Positions 10,286 to 22,430 of a DNA stretch of 46,708 bases are shown one piece after another. The number at the start of each line of letters is the position of its first letter. The stretch's first letter is position 1. The DNA comes from an uncultured Methylococcaceae bacterium (GTDB lineage: Bacteria > Pseudomonadota > Gammaproteobacteria > Methylococcales > Methylococcaceae), in contig CAIWDB010000442.1 of the NCBI GenBank assembly GCA_903911305.1, forward strand, positions 1 to 46,708, read 5' to 3'. A program made the position numbers and the translations under genes. Under the pieces are notes generated by a model. It did not search any database. It was given only the letters and a program-made list of their open reading frames with translations, and was not told the DNA's origin.

Positions 10286-10663
10286 ATGGCAGCCCAAGAA
10301 GAATCAAGCGCCTCGATTTTTGACACCGCTAAATTGGTGCTAGTAATAGTCTTGCTAGTTTTAGGTATTGTGGGATTTTATTATTTTGCTTCTTATGCAT
10401 TGGTATACCGGGTTATTGGTATATTGATAGTATTTGGTTTAGCCGCAGCTATAGTATTTACTACAGCGATTGGTCGACAAGCATGGGGATTCATAACTGA
10501 ATCCAAGATGGAAGTTAGAAAAGTTATTTGGCCAACTCGACAAGAGACCATGCAAGCTACTATGTTAGTGGTCGCAGTTGTATTTGGTGTTGCTTTAATG
10601 CTAGGTTTTATAGATTGGTTTTTAGGCAAAGGTGTTGCTTGGCTGACCGGGCAGAAGGTGTGA
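10286..10663 (+). CDS. secE: Preprotein translocase subunit SecE
   Basis: SecE is the essential clamp subunit of the SecYEG translocon in the inner membrane. The 125-residue protein has three transmembrane helices, the long form seen in E. coli relatives. The conserved amphipathic segment [19 protein letters not shown] precedes the third helix. The stop codon lies one base before the nusG start, the standard secE-nusG arrangement. Confidence 0.97.
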   Translation: MAAQEESSASIFDTAKLVLVIVLLVLGIVGFYYFASYALVYRVIGILIVFGLAAAIVFTTAIGRQAWGFITESKMEVRKVIWPTRQETMQATMLVVAVVFGVALMLGFIDWFLGKGVAWLTGQKV

Positions 10664-10664
10664 A

Positions 10665-11198
10665 ATGGCATTACGATGGTATGTCATTCATGCTTATTCA
10701 AATTTTGAAAATCAAGTTAAGAAAGCTCTTGAAGAAAGAGTTAAACGAGCTGGTCTTGAGCAATTCTTTGGCAAGATATTAGTGCCTACTGAAGAAGTAG
10801 TTGAAATGCGCCAAGGACAGCAAAGAAAAAGTGAAAGAAAGTTTTTCCCTGGTTACGTTTTGGTGCAAATGGAGTTGAATGATGAAACATGGCATCTTGT
10901 AAAAGAAATACCAAGAGTTCTTGGGTTTATCGGAGGAACATCAGACCGTCCTGCGCCAATAACTGAGGCGGAGGCTGAAGCAATACTCAACCGTGTTGAA
11001 GCGGGCGTCAATAAGCCTAGGCCGAAAATACTGTTTGAGGTCGGCGAAGTGGTAAGAGTTATTGAAGGTCCTTTCAAAGACTTCAATGGTGTAGTTGAAG
11101 AAGTAAACTACGAGAAAAGCAAGCTTAGAGTTTCAGTACTCATATTTGGCCGTTCCACTCCTGTAGAATTGGATTTTGGTCAAGTTGAAAAGGCTTGA
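10665..11198 (+). CDS. nusG: Transcription termination/antitermination factor NusG
   Basis: NusG binds the RNA polymerase clamp through its NGN domain and Rho or S10 through its KOW domain. The 177-residue protein has [20 protein letters not shown] at the start of [23 protein letters not shown] in the middle, and the KOW motif [20 protein letters not shown] near residues 125-145. It is followed by a 88-base gap containing a ribosomal-protein leader hairpin before rplK. Confidence 0.98.
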   Translation: MALRWYVIHAYSNFENQVKKALEERVKRAGLEQFFGKILVPTEEVVEMRQGQQRKSERKFFPGYVLVQMELNDETWHLVKEIPRVLGFIGGTSDRPAPITEAEAEAILNRVEAGVNKPRPKILFEVGEVVRVIEGPFKDFNGVVEEVNYEKSKLRVSVLIFGRSTPVELDFGQVEKA

Positions 11199-11243
11199 AC
11201 CAACGCAATACAGAAATTACTGGTTGTCGTTGCTTACATAAAC

Positions 11244-11280
11244 GGGGAGCTTGCTGTAGCAAGCGATTAACCCACTGGAG
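11244..11280 (+). promoter_or_regulatory. Candidate L1-binding leader of rplK-rplA
   Basis: Just before rplK the RNA can form a GGG/CCC lower stem and a GCTTGC/GCAAGC upper stem (loop TGTA). An asymmetric internal loop, A against GATTAA, separates the two. This is the kind of stem with asymmetric loop that L1 binds in rplK leaders to repress rplK-rplA translation. The rplK Shine-Dalgarno TGGAG follows directly. The assignment rests on structure and position only. Confidence 0.5.
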
Positions 11281-11286
11281 TATTAA

Positions 11287-11718
11287 ATGGCAAAAAAAAT
11301 AACAGGTTATATTAAATTACAAGTTAAAGCCGGAGAGGCAAATCCAAGCCCTCCAATTGGACCAGCCCTCGGTCAGCGTGGCGTAAACATTATGGAGTTT
11401 TGCAAAGCATTCAATGCGCAAACTCAGAATGTAGAGAAAGGTATGCCATTGCCAGTCGTCATCACCGTATACAGCGACCGAAGCTTTACCTTTATCATGA
11501 AAACCCCACCAGCTACCTTCCTGCTAAAAAAAGCAGCAGGGTTGAAGAGTGGGAGTGCTGTTCCTAACAAAACCAAGGTTGGTAAACTTCACAGGGATCA
11601 ACTGGCTGAAATTGCAACCACTAAAATGCCAGATTTGACAGCAGCGGATATGGAAGCAGCGATCCGCACTATTGCAGGAAGCGCACGAAGCATGGGTTTG
11701 GATGTGGAGGGTTTATAA
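11287..11718 (+). CDS. rplK: 50S ribosomal protein L11
   Basis: L11 forms the GTPase-associated centre with 23S rRNA and L10/L7-L12. The 143 residues show the N-terminal [20 protein letters not shown] followed by [20 protein letters not shown]. The C-terminal RNA-binding part has [14 protein letters not shown] and [17 protein letters not shown] precedes the ATG by 6 bases. The stop overlaps the rplA start by one base (TAATG), so the two are translationally coupled. Confidence 0.98.
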   Translation: MAKKITGYIKLQVKAGEANPSPPIGPALGQRGVNIMEFCKAFNAQTQNVEKGMPLPVVITVYSDRSFTFIMKTPPATFLLKKAAGLKSGSAVPNKTKVGKLHRDQLAEIATTKMPDLTAADMEAAIRTIAGSARSMGLDVEGL

Positions 11719-12413
11719 TGGCTAAATTAACAAAAAGGCTTAAGGCGATAAAGGAAATAGCCGATACAAATAAGTCATATCAAGCACTTGAAGCCTTCAG
11801 TGTTCTGAAGTCACTGCCAAAAGTTAAATTTATTGAATCAATAGATGTAGCGGTAAATTTGGGAGTCGATCCCAGAAAGTCAGATCAAGCGGTACGTGGG
11901 GCAACAGTGCTGCCAAAAGGGACTGGTAAATCAGTCAGAGTGGCTGTTTTTACACAAGGTGCAAATGCCGATTTAGCCAAAGAGGCAGGCGCAGAAATTG
12001 TTGGCATGGATGACTTGGCTGCTCAAATTAAAGCAGGGGAAATGAATTTTGATGTAGTTATAGCGTCCCCTGATGCGATGCGTGTCGTTGGTCAATTAGG
12101 TCAAATTTTGGGTCCACGTGGGCTTATGCCCAATCCCAAAGTTGGGACTGTGACCCCCGACGTTGCCACAGCAGTAAAAAATGCCAAAGCTGGACAAGTA
12201 CGTTATCGCACTGACAAGAAGGGCATAATCCATTGCACTATTGGAAAGGCATCCTTCGAGGAAAGTGCACTTAAGGAAAATCTGGAAGCTTTGCTAGTAG
12301 ATATTAAGAAATTAAAGCCGAGTACTTCCAAAGGTGTATACGTGAAAAAGATCACTGTATCGTCAACTATGGGTCCGGGCTTGTCCATTGACCAGTCAAG
12401 TTTGACCGCTTAA
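11718..12413 (+). CDS. rplA: 50S ribosomal protein L1
   Basis: L1 builds the mobile L1 stalk that handles E-site tRNA, and represses its own operon by binding the rplK leader. The 231-residue protein has the L1 signature [26 protein letters not shown] (shown in part), [16 protein letters not shown] and the terminal [14 protein letters not shown]. Its start overlaps the rplK stop. It is followed by the L10 leader region. Confidence 0.98.
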   Translation: MAKLTKRLKAIKEIADTNKSYQALEAFSVLKSLPKVKFIESIDVAVNLGVDPRKSDQAVRGATVLPKGTGKSVRVAVFTQGANADLAKEAGAEIVGMDDLAAQIKAGEMNFDVVIASPDAMRVVGQLGQILGPRGLMPNPKVGTVTPDVATAVKNAKAGQVRYRTDKKGIIHCTIGKASFEESALKENLEALLVDIKKLKPSTSKGVYVKKITVSSTMGPGLSIDQSSLTA

Positions 12414-12420
12414 TTACAGA

Positions 12421-12600
12421 CTTTGGGTTGCCGGATTTTTTCGGCAACCGTCAAAGACCGTAGGTGGGTAGCAGTATCCTTAATCTATATGACCTACGCA
12501 GACGGTGTACCGAGAGCCACTTGTGGCGAAAGGGGCCGTAACACTTTCTCCAAAATAATAATTGGGGATTTTATTGGCTCTGGATGGTTCCCAAACTATT
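12421..12600 (+). promoter_or_regulatory. L10 leader (rplJL autoregulatory RNA)
   Basis: The interval begins with a long hairpin (CTTTGGGTTGCCG with CGGCAACC-GT-CAAAG, T-rich loop). It then contains the conserved L10-leader core: CGTAGGTGGGTAGC paired with CCTACGCAGACGGTG, then GAGAGCCACTTGTGGC. This matches the known L10 leader family, where L10(L12)4 binds and represses rplJ translation. Position between rplA and rplJ is as expected. The exact ends are approximate. Confidence 0.85.
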
Positions 12601-12624
12601 CAGACAAATTGCCGGAGGTAAGGC

Positions 12625-13158
12625 GTGGCACTTAAATTAGATGACAAAAAAGCAGTCGTCGCTGAAGTCGCCGCCATTGCCGCTCAAGCACATTCTGCGG
12701 TTGCCGCAGAATACCGTGGACTGACAGTCTACCAACTTACCAACCTTCGCAAACAGGCGCGCGAAGCCGGAGTTTATATCCGGGTTATCAAAAACACCTT
12801 GGCGCGCAAGGCTGTCGAAGGAACTGACTTTGCATGTATGCAAGACGGATTGGTGGGTCCCCTTATACTAGCTTTTTCAATGGAAGATCCAGGTGCTGCT
12901 GCTCGTGTGATCAGTGCCTTTTCTAAAGAAAAGGAAAACGACAAACTGGTGACTAAATTAGTTGCGGTAGGTGGAAAGCTATATGGGGCATCCGAGTTGG
13001 AAAGACTCTCTAAACTGCCTACACGCGATCAGGCTATTGGCATTCTCATGGGTACCATGAAAGCCCCGATCGAAAAGTTCGTCAGAACTTTGGCAGAACC
13101 CCATGCGAAACTTGCGCGCACAGTGGCTGCAATTCGTGACCTTAAACAAGCCGCTTGA
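12625..13158 (+). CDS. rplJ: 50S ribosomal protein L10
   Basis: L10 anchors L7/L12 dimers to the ribosomal stalk base. The 177-residue protein starts at GTG 12625 (MALKLDDKKAVVAEVAAIAA) with GGAGG about 5 bases upstream. It contains AAEYRGLTVYQLTNLRKQAR and IRVIKNTLARKAVEGTDF, both diagnostic. The C-terminal helix that carries L7/L12 follows. It is 37 bases before rplL and preceded by its own leader RNA. Confidence 0.98.
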   Translation: MALKLDDKKAVVAEVAAIAAQAHSAVAAEYRGLTVYQLTNLRKQAREAGVYIRVIKNTLARKAVEGTDFACMQDGLVGPLILAFSMEDPGAAARVISAFSKEKENDKLVTKLVAVGGKLYGASELERLSKLPTRDQAIGILMGTMKAPIEKFVRTLAEPHAKLARTVAAIRDLKQAA

Positions 13159-13195
13159 ACGGCTTAAAGCACAATAGATTAAACTGGAGTTACAA

Positions 13196-13573
13196 ATGGC
13201 TGTATCAAAAGAAGATATTTTGGAAACAATTTCCAATATGACCGTAATGGAAATAGTCGAACTGATCTCTGCTATGGAAGAAAAGTTTGGCGTTTCTGCC
13301 GCCGCTGCCGTTGCCGCTGCTCCGGCAGCCGCCGCTGGACCCGCTGCTGTAGTCGAGGAACAGACTGAATTCGACGTTATTTTGGCTAATTTTGGCGCCA
13401 ATAAAGTCGGGGTAATCAAGGTCATTCGTGAACTGACGGGCCTTGGCCTGAAAGAAGCTAAAGATCTTGTTGAAGGTGTCCCTTCGAATGTCAAAGAAGG
13501 TGTCAGCAAAGCAGATGCCGATAGCATGAAGAAGAAGCTTGAAGAAGCCGGCGCTGCGGTTACGATCAAATAA
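13196..13573 (+). CDS. rplL: 50S ribosomal protein L7/L12
   Basis: The multi-copy stalk protein that recruits translational GTPases. The 125 residues show an N-terminal dimerisation domain, an Ala/Pro-rich hinge ([19 protein letters not shown]) and the C-terminal domain with [20 protein letters not shown] followed by [13 protein letters not shown] precedes the ATG by 7 bases. Confidence 0.98.
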   Translation: MAVSKEDILETISNMTVMEIVELISAMEEKFGVSAAAAVAAAPAAAAGPAAVVEEQTEFDVILANFGANKVGVIKVIRELTGLGLKEAKDLVEGVPSNVKEGVSKADADSMKKKLEEAGAAVTIK

Positions 13574-13607
13574 GATTGATATACCAAGACGTTATTAAGT
13601 TCCACTG

Positions 13608-13636
13608 GGCTGGCAGCATTTTGCTGTCGGCCTTTT
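13608..13636 (+). terminator. Attenuator-like hairpin between rplL and rpoB
   Basis: An 11-bp stem (GGCTGGCAGCA with TGCTGTCGGCC, two G-U pairs) with a 3-base loop is followed by TTTT. In E. coli a partial terminator at the same place reduces rpoBC expression relative to rplJL. A second small perfect hairpin, GACGGTT-TTT-AACCGTC, lies near 13660 and could be an RNase III-type processing site. Confidence 0.65.
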
Positions 13637-13831
13637 GGCGTTACCATATTTCGTAATATAGACGGTTTTTAACCGTCCAAATACCCACTATTGGGTTATA
13701 CCAAGTATGTAATCATATTCAGGCTGTAGAGAGTTTCTTGTCTTGAAGAAAAGGTCATTGCACCCGCTGGCATCTTTCGTGACAGACATCGCAGTGGTTA
13801 GTTGAAGCAAATATTTAGGTAAGGAACCAAC

Positions 13832-16800
13832 ATGGCATATTCTTTTACCGAGAAAAAACGCATACGCAAAAGTTTTGGCAAGCGCTTAGACGTTCTCGAT
13901 GTACCCTATCTTTTGGCAACCCAGGTCGATTCCTACAAAAAGTTTTTGCAGGCAGAGACACCCCATTCACGCCGTATTGACGACGGTCTTCATGCTGCTT
14001 TGAAGTCGGTTTTCCCCATTGAAAGCCATTCTGGGTTTGCTGTTTTGGAATATGTAAGTTACCGCTTAGGCGACCCGACTTTTGATGTCAAGGAGTGCCA
14101 GCAACGTGGCACTACATACGCCGCCCCCCTGCGAGTTCTTGTGCGTCTTGTCATTTACGACAAAGAAGCACCCGTGGGATCGAAAGTTGTCAAAGATATC
14201 AAAGAACAGGAAATTTACATGGGAGAGATCCCATTGATGACCGAAACTGGCACCTTTGTAATCAATGGCACAGAGCGTGTGATCGTTTCCCAGCTTCACC
14301 GCTCTCCTGGTGTGTTTTTCGATCATGACAGGGGAAAAACCCATTCTTCAGGTAAATTATTGTTTAATGCCCGCATCATTCCATATCGTGGCTCTTGGCT
14401 TGATTTTGAATTCGATCACAAGGACTGCGTATATGTGCGCATAGACCGACGCAGAAAACTGCCAACGACTATCCTGCTAAGGGCATTGGGTTACGATAAC
14501 GAAGCGATCATTAGGCTATTTTTTGAAACCAATCAATTTGTATTGTCCACTGGCGATATATTTTTAGAATTAATTCCTGAAAGATTGAGGGGCGACATTG
14601 CTAGTTTCGACATCAAATTAGAAGATAAGCTTATCGTTGAAAAAGGTCAACGTATTACAGCACGACACATTCGCCAAATTGAAAAGGCTGGCATCAACAG
14701 AATGGAAGTCCCCCGCGACTATCTTCATGGCAAGATATTGGCCAATAATGTTGTTGATCCCACCACCGGAGAACTTGTTTCTAAAGTAAATGACGAGATC
14801 ACCGACGAACTAATTAGCAAAATGACGGCGGTTGGAATCACGGCAATTGAGTGTCTTTTTGTCAATGACTTGGATCGTGGGCCTTATATTTCCAACGCAA
14901 TGCGGATTGATACCACAGAAACACAGCTTGATGCACTGGTTGAAATCTACCGCATGATGCGGCCTGGGGAACCACCTACGAAGGAAGCTGCACAATCCCT
15001 GTTTGACAATTTATTCTTCACATCAGACCGTTATGATCTTTCATCAGTGGGTCGAATGAAATTCAACCGGCGATTAGGTCGTACTGAAATCACGGGGTCT
15101 GGCGTACTTTCTAAAGACGATATCATTGATGTTTTGCGTGAACTTATTAATATCCGAAACGGCAATGGTCAGGTGGACGATATTGACCATTTAGGCAACC
15201 GTCGAGTGCGTTCAGTGGGGGAAATGGTGGAAAACCAATTCCGACTTGGCCTTGTAAGAGTAGAGCGCGCGGTCAAAGAACGCCTTACACTGGCTGATTC
15301 TGAAGGTTTGATGCCTCAAGAAATCATCAACGCGAAACCAGTCGCAGCATCTATAAAGGAATTTTTTGGCTCCAGTCAGTTGTCGCAGTTCATGGATCAG
15401 AGCAACCCGCTCTCCGAGATAACCCATAAGCGCCGCGTATCGGCTTTAGGGCCAGGCGGACTTGCACGTGAAAGGGCTGGTTTTGAAGTCCGTGACGTGC
15501 ATACCACGCACTATGGGCGGGTTTGTCCAATTGAAACGCCTGAAGGTCCGAACATCGGCTTGATCAACTCTTTAGCAGTTTATGCAAGAACCAATGAATA
15601 CGGGTTTTTGGAAACCCCCTACCGAAAAGTCACCGACAGTCAAGTTAGCGATGAAATCGAATATTTATCTGCCATTGAAGAAGGTAAATATTATATCGCT
15701 CAGGCTAGCGCTGCCGTTAATGAAAATGGAATGTTGAAGGATGACTTAGTCTCTTGCCGTTACAAGGACGAATTCACCTTGGCTTCTCCTGAGAAAATCA
15801 ACTACATGGATGTGTCATCCAAGCAAATTGTGTCTGTCGCCGCTGCGCTCATACCATTCCTTGAGCATGACGATGCCAACCGTGCTTTGATGGGTTCCAA
15901 CATGCAACGTCAAGCGGTGCCGACCCTACGGACGGAAAAACCTCTGGTAGGCACGGGCATTGAACGTATCGTAGCAAAAGACTCGGGTGTTGCCGTGATT
16001 GCAAGACGCGGTGGACTCATCGAATCCGTCGATGCCAGTCGAATTGTTGTTCGTGTCAATGATCTTGAGACAGAAGCCGGAATACCTGGCGTAGATATTT
16101 ATAATCTGACTAAATATACACGATCAAACCAAAACACTTGCATTAATCAAAGGCCATTGGTTAAACCGGGCGACAAAGTTTCCAAAAACGACATACTTGC
16201 AGATGGCCCATCCACTGACATGGGTGAACTTGCATTAGGACAGAATTTGCTTGTCGCCTTCATGCCTTGGAACGGTTATAACTTTGAAGACTCCATTCTG
16301 ATATCCGAGCGAGTTGTGCAAGAGGATAGATTCACTACCATACATATTGAAGAAAAAACCTGTGTCGCTAGAGACACTAAATTGGGTCCAGAAGAAATTA
16401 CCGCTGACATACCAAACGTAGGTGAGGCCGCATTGTCAAAACTGGACGAATCAGGGATTGTTTTTATTGGGGCAGAGGTAAAGGCGGGTGACATACTGGT
16501 TGGAAAAGTAACACCTAAAGGAGAAACCCAACTTACCCCCGAAGAAAAATTGCTACGGGCGATTTTTGGCGAAAAGGCTTCTGATGTCAAAGACACCTCG
16601 TTACGTGTGCCTTCAGGCATGGACGGCACTGTCATTGATGTTCAGGTTTTCACTAGAGATGGCGTTAAAAAGGATGAACGTGCAAAAGAAATCGAGGAAA
16701 AGCAAATCGAACAAGTCAAAAAAGACTTAGGCGACCAGTTGCGTATTATTGAAAAGGATATCTTTGATCGTGCCGAACAACTGCTACTAGGCAAAGTGTC

Positions 16801-17908
16801 AGAATCAGGTCCTGCCGGTCTCAGATCGGGTAAAACCATCGATACAGCTTACTTGGAATCGATCAAACCTTCACAATGGTTGGAAATCCGTCTGCAAGAT
16901 GAAGAAACCAATCTTCAACTGGAGGCTGTTGCCGAACAGATTCAGCAACAACGTGAGGAAATGAACCGGCGTTTAGAGGAAAAGAAAAGGAAGATCACCA
17001 TGGGTGACGATCTCGCCCCCGGCGTACTGAAGATGGTAAAAGTCTATCTAGCAGTCAAACGACGCATCCAACCTGGCGACAAAATGGCTGGACGACATGG
17101 GAACAAGGGTGTCATCTCACAAATTGTACCAGTGGAAGACATGCCCTATGCCGCTGACGGAACCACCGTTGACATAGTTCTCAATCCATTGGGCGTACCA
17201 TCAAGAATGAACGTGGGCCAGGTGCTAGAAACTCACCTAGGTTGGGCTGCTAAAGGATTGGGCATAAAAATAGGAAAGATGCTGGAGGCAAAGGCTCAAA
17301 TCGAAGAACTTCGAGGCTTCTTGGATAAAATCTACAACTCCATGGGCAGGAGAGAGGATCTCGATTCGTTGACTGATGATGAAATCCTTGAACTAGCCAT
17401 TAATCTAAGACATGGCGTACCCATGGCAACACCCGTTTTCGACGGAGCGGTTGAAGACGATATAAGACAGATGTTAAGGCTGGCAGAACTTCCCGAGACT
17501 GGTCAAACGCGTTTATTTGATGGGCGCACAGGCGATCAATTTGAAAGGGATATCACTGTGGGTTACATGTACATGTTGAAGCTCAACCACCTAGTAGATG
17601 ACAAGATGCATGCTCGATCGACCGGACCCTACAGCTTGGTCACCCAGCAACCATTGGGAGGAAAGGCTCAGTTCGGTGGACAACGCTTTGGGGAGATGGA
17701 AGTTTGGGCGCTAGAAGCTTACGGCGCAGCCTATACTTTGCAAGAGATGCTTACGGTCAAATCGGACGATGTCAATGGACGCACCAAAATGTATAAGAAT
17801 ATCGTGGACGGCGACCACAGAATGGAAGCCGCGATGCCCGAATCGTTCAATGTGTTGATCAAGGAAATTCGATCCTTAGCGATCAACATTGAGTTGGAAC
17901 AGGAGTAG
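13832..17908 (+). CDS. rpoB: DNA-directed RNA polymerase subunit beta
   Basis: Beta subunit of core RNA polymerase. It has 1358 residues, about the E. coli size, starting [18 protein letters not shown]. The rifampicin region is intact and wild-type in appearance: [20 protein letters not shown] followed by [13 protein letters not shown] at about residues 508-540. Further landmarks are [16 protein letters not shown], the NYEDAIL-like [28 protein letters not shown] and the C-terminal [20 protein letters not shown]. It follows the attenuator-like hairpin and precedes rpoC by 128 bases. Confidence 0.99.
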   Translation: MAYSFTEKKRIRKSFGKRLDVLDVPYLLATQVDSYKKFLQAETPHSRRIDDGLHAALKSVFPIESHSGFAVLEYVSYRLGDPTFDVKECQQRGTTYAAPLRVLVRLVIYDKEAPVGSKVVKDIKEQEIYMGEIPLMTETGTFVINGTERVIVSQLHRSPGVFFDHDRGKTHSSGKLLFNARIIPYRGSWLDFEFDHKDCVYVRIDRRRKLPTTILLRALGYDNEAIIRLFFETNQFVLSTGDIFLELIPERLRGDIASFDIKLEDKLIVEKGQRITARHIRQIEKAGINRMEVPRDYLHGKILANNVVDPTTGELVSKVNDEITDELISKMTAVGITAIECLFVNDLDRGPYISNAMRIDTTETQLDALVEIYRMMRPGEPPTKEAAQSLFDNLFFTSDRYDLSSVGRMKFNRRLGRTEITGSGVLSKDDIIDVLRELINIRNGNGQVDDIDHLGNRRVRSVGEMVENQFRLGLVRVERAVKERLTLADSEGLMPQEIINAKPVAASIKEFFGSSQLSQFMDQSNPLSEITHKRRVSALGPGGLARERAGFEVRDVHTTHYGRVCPIETPEGPNIGLINSLAVYARTNEYGFLETPYRKVTDSQVSDEIEYLSAIEEGKYYIAQASAAVNENGMLKDDLVSCRYKDEFTLASPEKINYMDVSSKQIVSVAAALIPFLEHDDANRALMGSNMQRQAVPTLRTEKPLVGTGIERIVAKDSGVAVIARRGGLIESVDASRIVVRVNDLETEAGIPGVDIYNLTKYTRSNQNTCINQRPLVKPGDKVSKNDILADGPSTDMGELALGQNLLVAFMPWNGYNFEDSILISERVVQEDRFTTIHIEEKTCVARDTKLGPEEITADIPNVGEAALSKLDESGIVFIGAEVKAGDILVGKVTPKGETQLTPEEKLLRAIFGEKASDVKDTSLRVPSGMDGTVIDVQVFTRDGVKKDERAKEIEEKQIEQVKKDLGDQLRIIEKDIFDRAEQLLLGKVSESGPAGLRSGKTIDTAYLESIKPSQWLEIRLQDEETNLQLEAVAEQIQQQREEMNRRLEEKKRKITMGDDLAPGVLKMVKVYLAVKRRIQPGDKMAGRHGNKGVISQIVPVEDMPYAADGTTVDIVLNPLGVPSRMNVGQVLETHLGWAAKGLGIKIGKMLEAKAQIEELRGFLDKIYNSMGRREDLDSLTDDEILELAINLRHGVPMATPVFDGAVEDDIRQMLRLAELPETGQTRLFDGRTGDQFERDITVGYMYMLKLNHLVDDKMHARSTGPYSLVTQQPLGGKAQFGGQRFGEMEVWALEAYGAAYTLQEMLTVKSDDVNGRTKMYKNIVDGDHRMEAAMPESFNVLIKEIRSLAINIELEQE

Positions 17909-18036
17909 GGGCGGCTTCGAAATCCGTCAGTATTACTCGGGTTCGCAACCTGACCGCAGATTGCCCGGCAAGCTACGGCCATAGCTAATAATGCTATTAC
18001 CAGCAGCCAGAATTGAAGATTTAGGAGACCAGTCCA

Positions 18037-21000
18037 GTGAAAGATCTGATTAACTTTTTAAAACGCCAAAGCCAGACCGAAGAGTTCGACGGGATTCGCA
18101 TCAGCTTGGGATCACCCGATATGATCCGTTCTTGGTCGTATGGGGAGGTCAAAAAGCCTGAAACCATTAACTACCGTACCTTCAAACCTGAACGCGACGG
18201 TTTGTTTTGCGCCAAGATATTTGGACCAGTTAGCGACTATGAATGCCTTTGCGGAAAATATAAGCGCCTAAAGCACCGTGGGGTCATTTGTGAGAAATGT
18301 GGTGTGGAAGTCACGCTGTCGAAAGTACGCCGCGAACGCATGGGCCACATAGAACTGGCGAGTCCAGTCGCACATATTTGGTTCTTGAAATCTCTGCCAT
18401 CTCGGATTGCATTGCTTTTGGATATGACTTTGCGGGAAATAGAGCGCGTGCTCTATTTTGAATCGTTTGTCGTGATTGATTCAGGCATGACACCGTTGCA
18501 ACGCAACCAATTGATGACCGAGGAAGAATTCCAAGAAGCCTATCAGCAATACGGGGATGAATTCACTGCCAAAATGGGCGCTGAGGCAATTCGCGAATTG
18601 CTGAAAACAATGGACTTGCACGGCGAAGTGCAAAGATTGCGTGAAGAAATCGACGGCACAAGTTCGGAAACCAAAATCAAAAAGCACACTAAGCGCCTCA
18701 AAGCCATTGAATCGCTAATCCTATCCAACAACAAACCGGAATGGATGATTCTAACTGTCCTGCCAGTCCTGCCTCCAGAACTGCGCCCGTTGGTTCCTCT
18801 GGACGGGGGAAGATTTGCGACCTCGGATTTGAATGATCTTTACCGTCGCGTGATCAACCGTAACAACCGCCTCAAAAGGTTGTTGGATTTGAACGCGCCC
18901 GACATTATTGTGCGGAATGAAAAGCGCATGCTCCAAGAGGCTGTTGATGCCTTGTTGGACAATGGCCGTCGTGGACGAGCCATCACTGGCTCAAACAAGC
19001 GCCCATTGAAATCGTTGGCCGATATGATCAAGGGCAAACAAGGCCGTTTCCGACAGAACTTGCTTGGCAAGCGAGTCGATTATTCTGGCCGCTCCGTGAT
19101 TGTGGTGGGTCCGACGCTCAAATTGCACCAATGTGGCTTGCCTAAGAAAATGGCCTTGGAATTGTTCAAGCCGTTCATTTTCAGCAAACTACAGTTCAGA
19201 GGGCTGGCCACAACGATTAAAGCAGCCAAGAAGATGGTGGAACGTGAGAGTCCGGAAGTATGGGACATATTGGATGAAGTCATTCGTGAGCATCCGGTGA
19301 TGTTGAACCGCGCTCCAACCCTACACCGTTTAGGCATTCAAGCTTTCGAACCGACCTTGGTGGAAGGCAAGGCAATCCAATTGCATCCTTTAGTTTGTAC
19401 CGCGTTCAATGCTGACTTCGACGGTGACCAAATGGCCGTCCATGTACCTCTGTCTTTGGAGGCACAATTGGAAGCTCGCACACTCATGATGGCGACCAAC
19501 AACATCCTATCCCCTGCAAACGGCGAACCAATCATCAACCCCACCCAGGACGTAGTGCTTGGCCTTTACTATATGACCCGCGAACGGGTTGGAGCCATGG
19601 GCGAAGGGATGATTTTCACCGATACTGACGAAGTATTTAGGGCTTACCAAAATAAACAGTTGGATCTACAGGCCAAGGTGATTGTTCGCATTCGGGAGGT
19701 TTTGTTGGATGAAAACGGCAACAAAACCGAGCCAGTCGTTCGTCGCGTCGAAACCACAGGGGGACGCGCCTTGGTTTCAACCATCCTGCCTGAAGGACTT
19801 GGCTTTAACTTGATCAATCAGGATATGACCAAAAAGACCATATCCAAGCTAATCAATCATTGCTATCGCACATTGGGTGTCAAGGCGACCGTGATTTTTG
19901 CCGACAAGCTAATGTACATGGGGTTCTCTTATGCCACACGGGCAGGGGTGTCAATTGGTTTTGAAGACATGGCAGTACCCGAGGGGAAAGGCAAAATCAT
20001 CTCGGCTGCGGAGAAAGAAGTAAAAGAAATCCAGCATCAATACGCCTCTGGTTTGGTTACGGACGGCGAGCGCTACAACAAGGTTGTAGACATATGGTCA
20101 CATGCCAATGACCAAGTGGCTAAAGTGATGATGGACGGTTTGGGTACTGAATCAGCTGAACTTAACCCCCGAAATCTAGTTGAACCTTGGGCAGAAAAGA
20201 AGCTGCGTCAATTAGATTTTGAATCTAAACTTGGTAATATAACCAACGATGAATATCTAGTTCAAGTAGAAATAGTACAGCGTCATCGTAGACAAGGTAC
20301 ATTACCAGAAGAAATGAATCCGATTGTAAACGCGATTCAGCAAAAGTCATTCAACTCAATTTACATGATGGCCGACTCCGGTGCCCGTGGCTCCGCCGCG
20401 CAAATACGCCAGTTAGCCGGAATGCGTGGGCTTATGGCCAAGCCAGACGGATCCATCATCGAAACCCCCATTACGGCAAACTTCCGCGAGGGTTTGGACG
20501 TTTTGCAGTACTTCATCTCAACCCACGGTGCTCGAAAAGGCTTGGCCGATACTGCGCTGAAAACGGCAAATTCTGGCTATTTGACTCGTCGATTGGTCGA
20601 TGTGGCTCAAGACTTGGTGATAACCGAGGATGATTGCGGCACCAATGATGGCTTGCTGATGACACCGCTTATTGAAGGTGGAGATGTCGTCGAACCATTG
20701 GCAGAACGTGTTCTGGGTCGTGTTTTGGCCGAGGACATTCACAATCCGGCCACTGGCGAATTAGTAGTGGAAGCGGGTGTGCTGCTTGATGAGTTCTGGG
20801 TTATCGAATTGGAGAATCATGGTATTGACAATGTGCGAGTCCGCTCAGTGATCACCTGCAAAACCCGCTTCGGGGTTTGCGCTTCCTGCTACGGACGTGA
20901 CTTGGGCAGAGGGCATAAAGTCAATATCGGCGAAGCCATTGGTGTTATCGCAGCTCAATCCATCGGTGAACCCGGCACCCAGTTGACCATGCGCACCTTC

Positions 21001-22401
21001 CATATCGGAGGGGCGGCCTCACGGATGGCATCCATCAACAATGTGGAAGTCAAATCAAAGGGAACCGTCAAACTGAATAACTTAAAAACCGTTGAGAACA
21101 AGGAGAATCATCTAGTCGCAGTTTCCCGGTCCGGTGAGGTCAGCGTGATTGACGAACATGGTCGCGAAAGGGAACGTTATAAAATCCCCTACGGTGCAGT
21201 GTTGACCGCCCATGACGGGGACTTAGTAAGCGGTGGTCAGGTTGTGGTCACGTGGGATCCGCATACCCATCCGGTAGTCACCGAAGTGAACGGAATAGCT
21301 CAATTGGTCGATTTTGTCGATGGTATTACCGTTCGCGAGAAATCAGACGAAGTAACCGGACTTAGCTTCATGGAAGTGATCGACCCCAAGCAACGCGGTA
21401 GCGCTGGCAAGGAGCTTCGCCCTATGGTCAAGCTAATTGACGAACAGGGTGACGACATTTTTATACCTTCCACCGAAATTGCAGCCCAATACTTCCTACC
21501 TTCCGGGGCGATTGTCGGCATCCGTGACGGTGACGTGGTGGAAGTTGGCGACGTGTTGGCGAGAATCCCTCAAGAGTCGAGTAAAACCCGCGACATTACC
21601 GGCGGTCTCCCTCGTGTGGCCGACTTGTTCGAAGCCCGTAAAACCAAAGACCCTGCAATTTTGGCGGAAGCCACAGGCACTGTGAGCTTTGGTAAAGAAA
21701 CCAAAGGCAAGCGACGCATTATCATCACTGACCCTGCTGGCTTGCAGCATGAGGCAATGATACCTAAATGGCGGCATGTCACTGTATTCGAGGGTGAACA
21801 TGTAGAGCAAGGGGAAACCATTGCCGAAGGCGAATTAACGCCTCACGATATCTTACGCTTGCGCGGGGTTGCCGATCTGGCCTCTTACCTAGTCAAGGAA
21901 ATTCAAGATGTCTATCGCCTACAAGGCGTTAAGATAAATGACAAGCACATAGAAGTCATCATCCGGCAGATGCTGCGAAAAGTAGAGGTCACTTCACCGG
22001 GGGACACAATATTTCTCAAAGGGGAACAGATCGATCGAGCGCGTGTGCTGGAGGAAAACGAAAAGATTGAGAACGAAGGGAAAATACCCTCCTGCTACGA
22101 GGCAGTTCTGATGGGAATCACCAAAGCATCGCTTTCAACCGAGTCGTTTATTTCCGCAGCTTCCTTCCAAGAAACTACCCGTGTCTTAACCGAGGCAGCC
22201 ATTCGTGGTTTGAGCGATAAACTAATGGGCCTTAAAGAAAATGTCATTGTGGGACGTTTAATCCCCGCTGGCACGGGCCTAGCTTATCATTTGGAACGCA
22301 AGCAACGAGGCCGGTTCGCTGAAAACCCCGAGGGCGAAGCCGCTGGCGGCATGGACGCCGGAGAAGTTGAAGAAGCACTGAAACAAGCGCTAAGCATGTA
22401 A
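18037..22401 (+). CDS. rpoC: DNA-directed RNA polymerase subunit beta'
   Basis: Catalytic beta' subunit, 1454 residues, somewhat longer than in E. coli (1407). The start is GTG 18037 with AGGAGA about 11 bases upstream. The N-terminal zinc-binding cluster is [19 protein letters not shown] (about residues 70-88). The active-site [10 protein letters not shown] (about 460) carries the Mg-binding Asp triad. The second zinc site is [17 protein letters not shown] (about 940). The trigger-loop region has [20 protein letters not shown] stretch near 20165-20355 uses visibly more AT-rich synonymous codons than the rest. The last gene of the block; cytochrome c4 follows after 29 bases. Confidence 0.99.
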   Translation: MKDLINFLKRQSQTEEFDGIRISLGSPDMIRSWSYGEVKKPETINYRTFKPERDGLFCAKIFGPVSDYECLCGKYKRLKHRGVICEKCGVEVTLSKVRRERMGHIELASPVAHIWFLKSLPSRIALLLDMTLREIERVLYFESFVVIDSGMTPLQRNQLMTEEEFQEAYQQYGDEFTAKMGAEAIRELLKTMDLHGEVQRLREEIDGTSSETKIKKHTKRLKAIESLILSNNKPEWMILTVLPVLPPELRPLVPLDGGRFATSDLNDLYRRVINRNNRLKRLLDLNAPDIIVRNEKRMLQEAVDALLDNGRRGRAITGSNKRPLKSLADMIKGKQGRFRQNLLGKRVDYSGRSVIVVGPTLKLHQCGLPKKMALELFKPFIFSKLQFRGLATTIKAAKKMVERESPEVWDILDEVIREHPVMLNRAPTLHRLGIQAFEPTLVEGKAIQLHPLVCTAFNADFDGDQMAVHVPLSLEAQLEARTLMMATNNILSPANGEPIINPTQDVVLGLYYMTRERVGAMGEGMIFTDTDEVFRAYQNKQLDLQAKVIVRIREVLLDENGNKTEPVVRRVETTGGRALVSTILPEGLGFNLINQDMTKKTISKLINHCYRTLGVKATVIFADKLMYMGFSYATRAGVSIGFEDMAVPEGKGKIISAAEKEVKEIQHQYASGLVTDGERYNKVVDIWSHANDQVAKVMMDGLGTESAELNPRNLVEPWAEKKLRQLDFESKLGNITNDEYLVQVEIVQRHRRQGTLPEEMNPIVNAIQQKSFNSIYMMADSGARGSAAQIRQLAGMRGLMAKPDGSIIETPITANFREGLDVLQYFISTHGARKGLADTALKTANSGYLTRRLVDVAQDLVITEDDCGTNDGLLMTPLIEGGDVVEPLAERVLGRVLAEDIHNPATGELVVEAGVLLDEFWVIELENHGIDNVRVRSVITCKTRFGVCASCYGRDLGRGHKVNIGEAIGVIAAQSIGEPGTQLTMRTFHIGGAASRMASINNVEVKSKGTVKLNNLKTVENKENHLVAVSRSGEVSVIDEHGRERERYKIPYGAVLTAHDGDLVSGGQVVVTWDPHTHPVVTEVNGIAQLVDFVDGITVREKSDEVTGLSFMEVIDPKQRGSAGKELRPMVKLIDEQGDDIFIPSTEIAAQYFLPSGAIVGIRDGDVVEVGDVLARIPQESSKTRDITGGLPRVADLFEARKTKDPAILAEATGTVSFGKETKGKRRIIITDPAGLQHEAMIPKWRHVTVFEGEHVEQGETIAEGELTPHDILRLRGVADLASYLVKEIQDVYRLQGVKINDKHIEVIIRQMLRKVEVTSPGDTIFLKGEQIDRARVLEENEKIENEGKIPSCYEAVLMGITKASLSTESFISAASFQETTRVLTEAAIRGLSDKLMGLKENVIVGRLIPAGTGLAYHLERKQRGRFAENPEGEAAGGMDAGEVEEALKQALSM

Positions 22402-22430
22402 TCACGAACCCATCTTGGAGAAAATGAAAG

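Noticed and set aside
12979-13647. A 222-codon minus-strand ORF, Ala/Ser-rich
   Set aside because: It is antisense to rplJ and rplL; its composition simply mirrors the Ala/Pro hinge of L7/L12. It has no start signal.
15361-15470. Possible rifampicin-resistance change in rpoB
   Set aside because: The residues at the classical positions ([19 protein letters not shown]) look wild-type; the GGLARER variant is outside the known contact residues.
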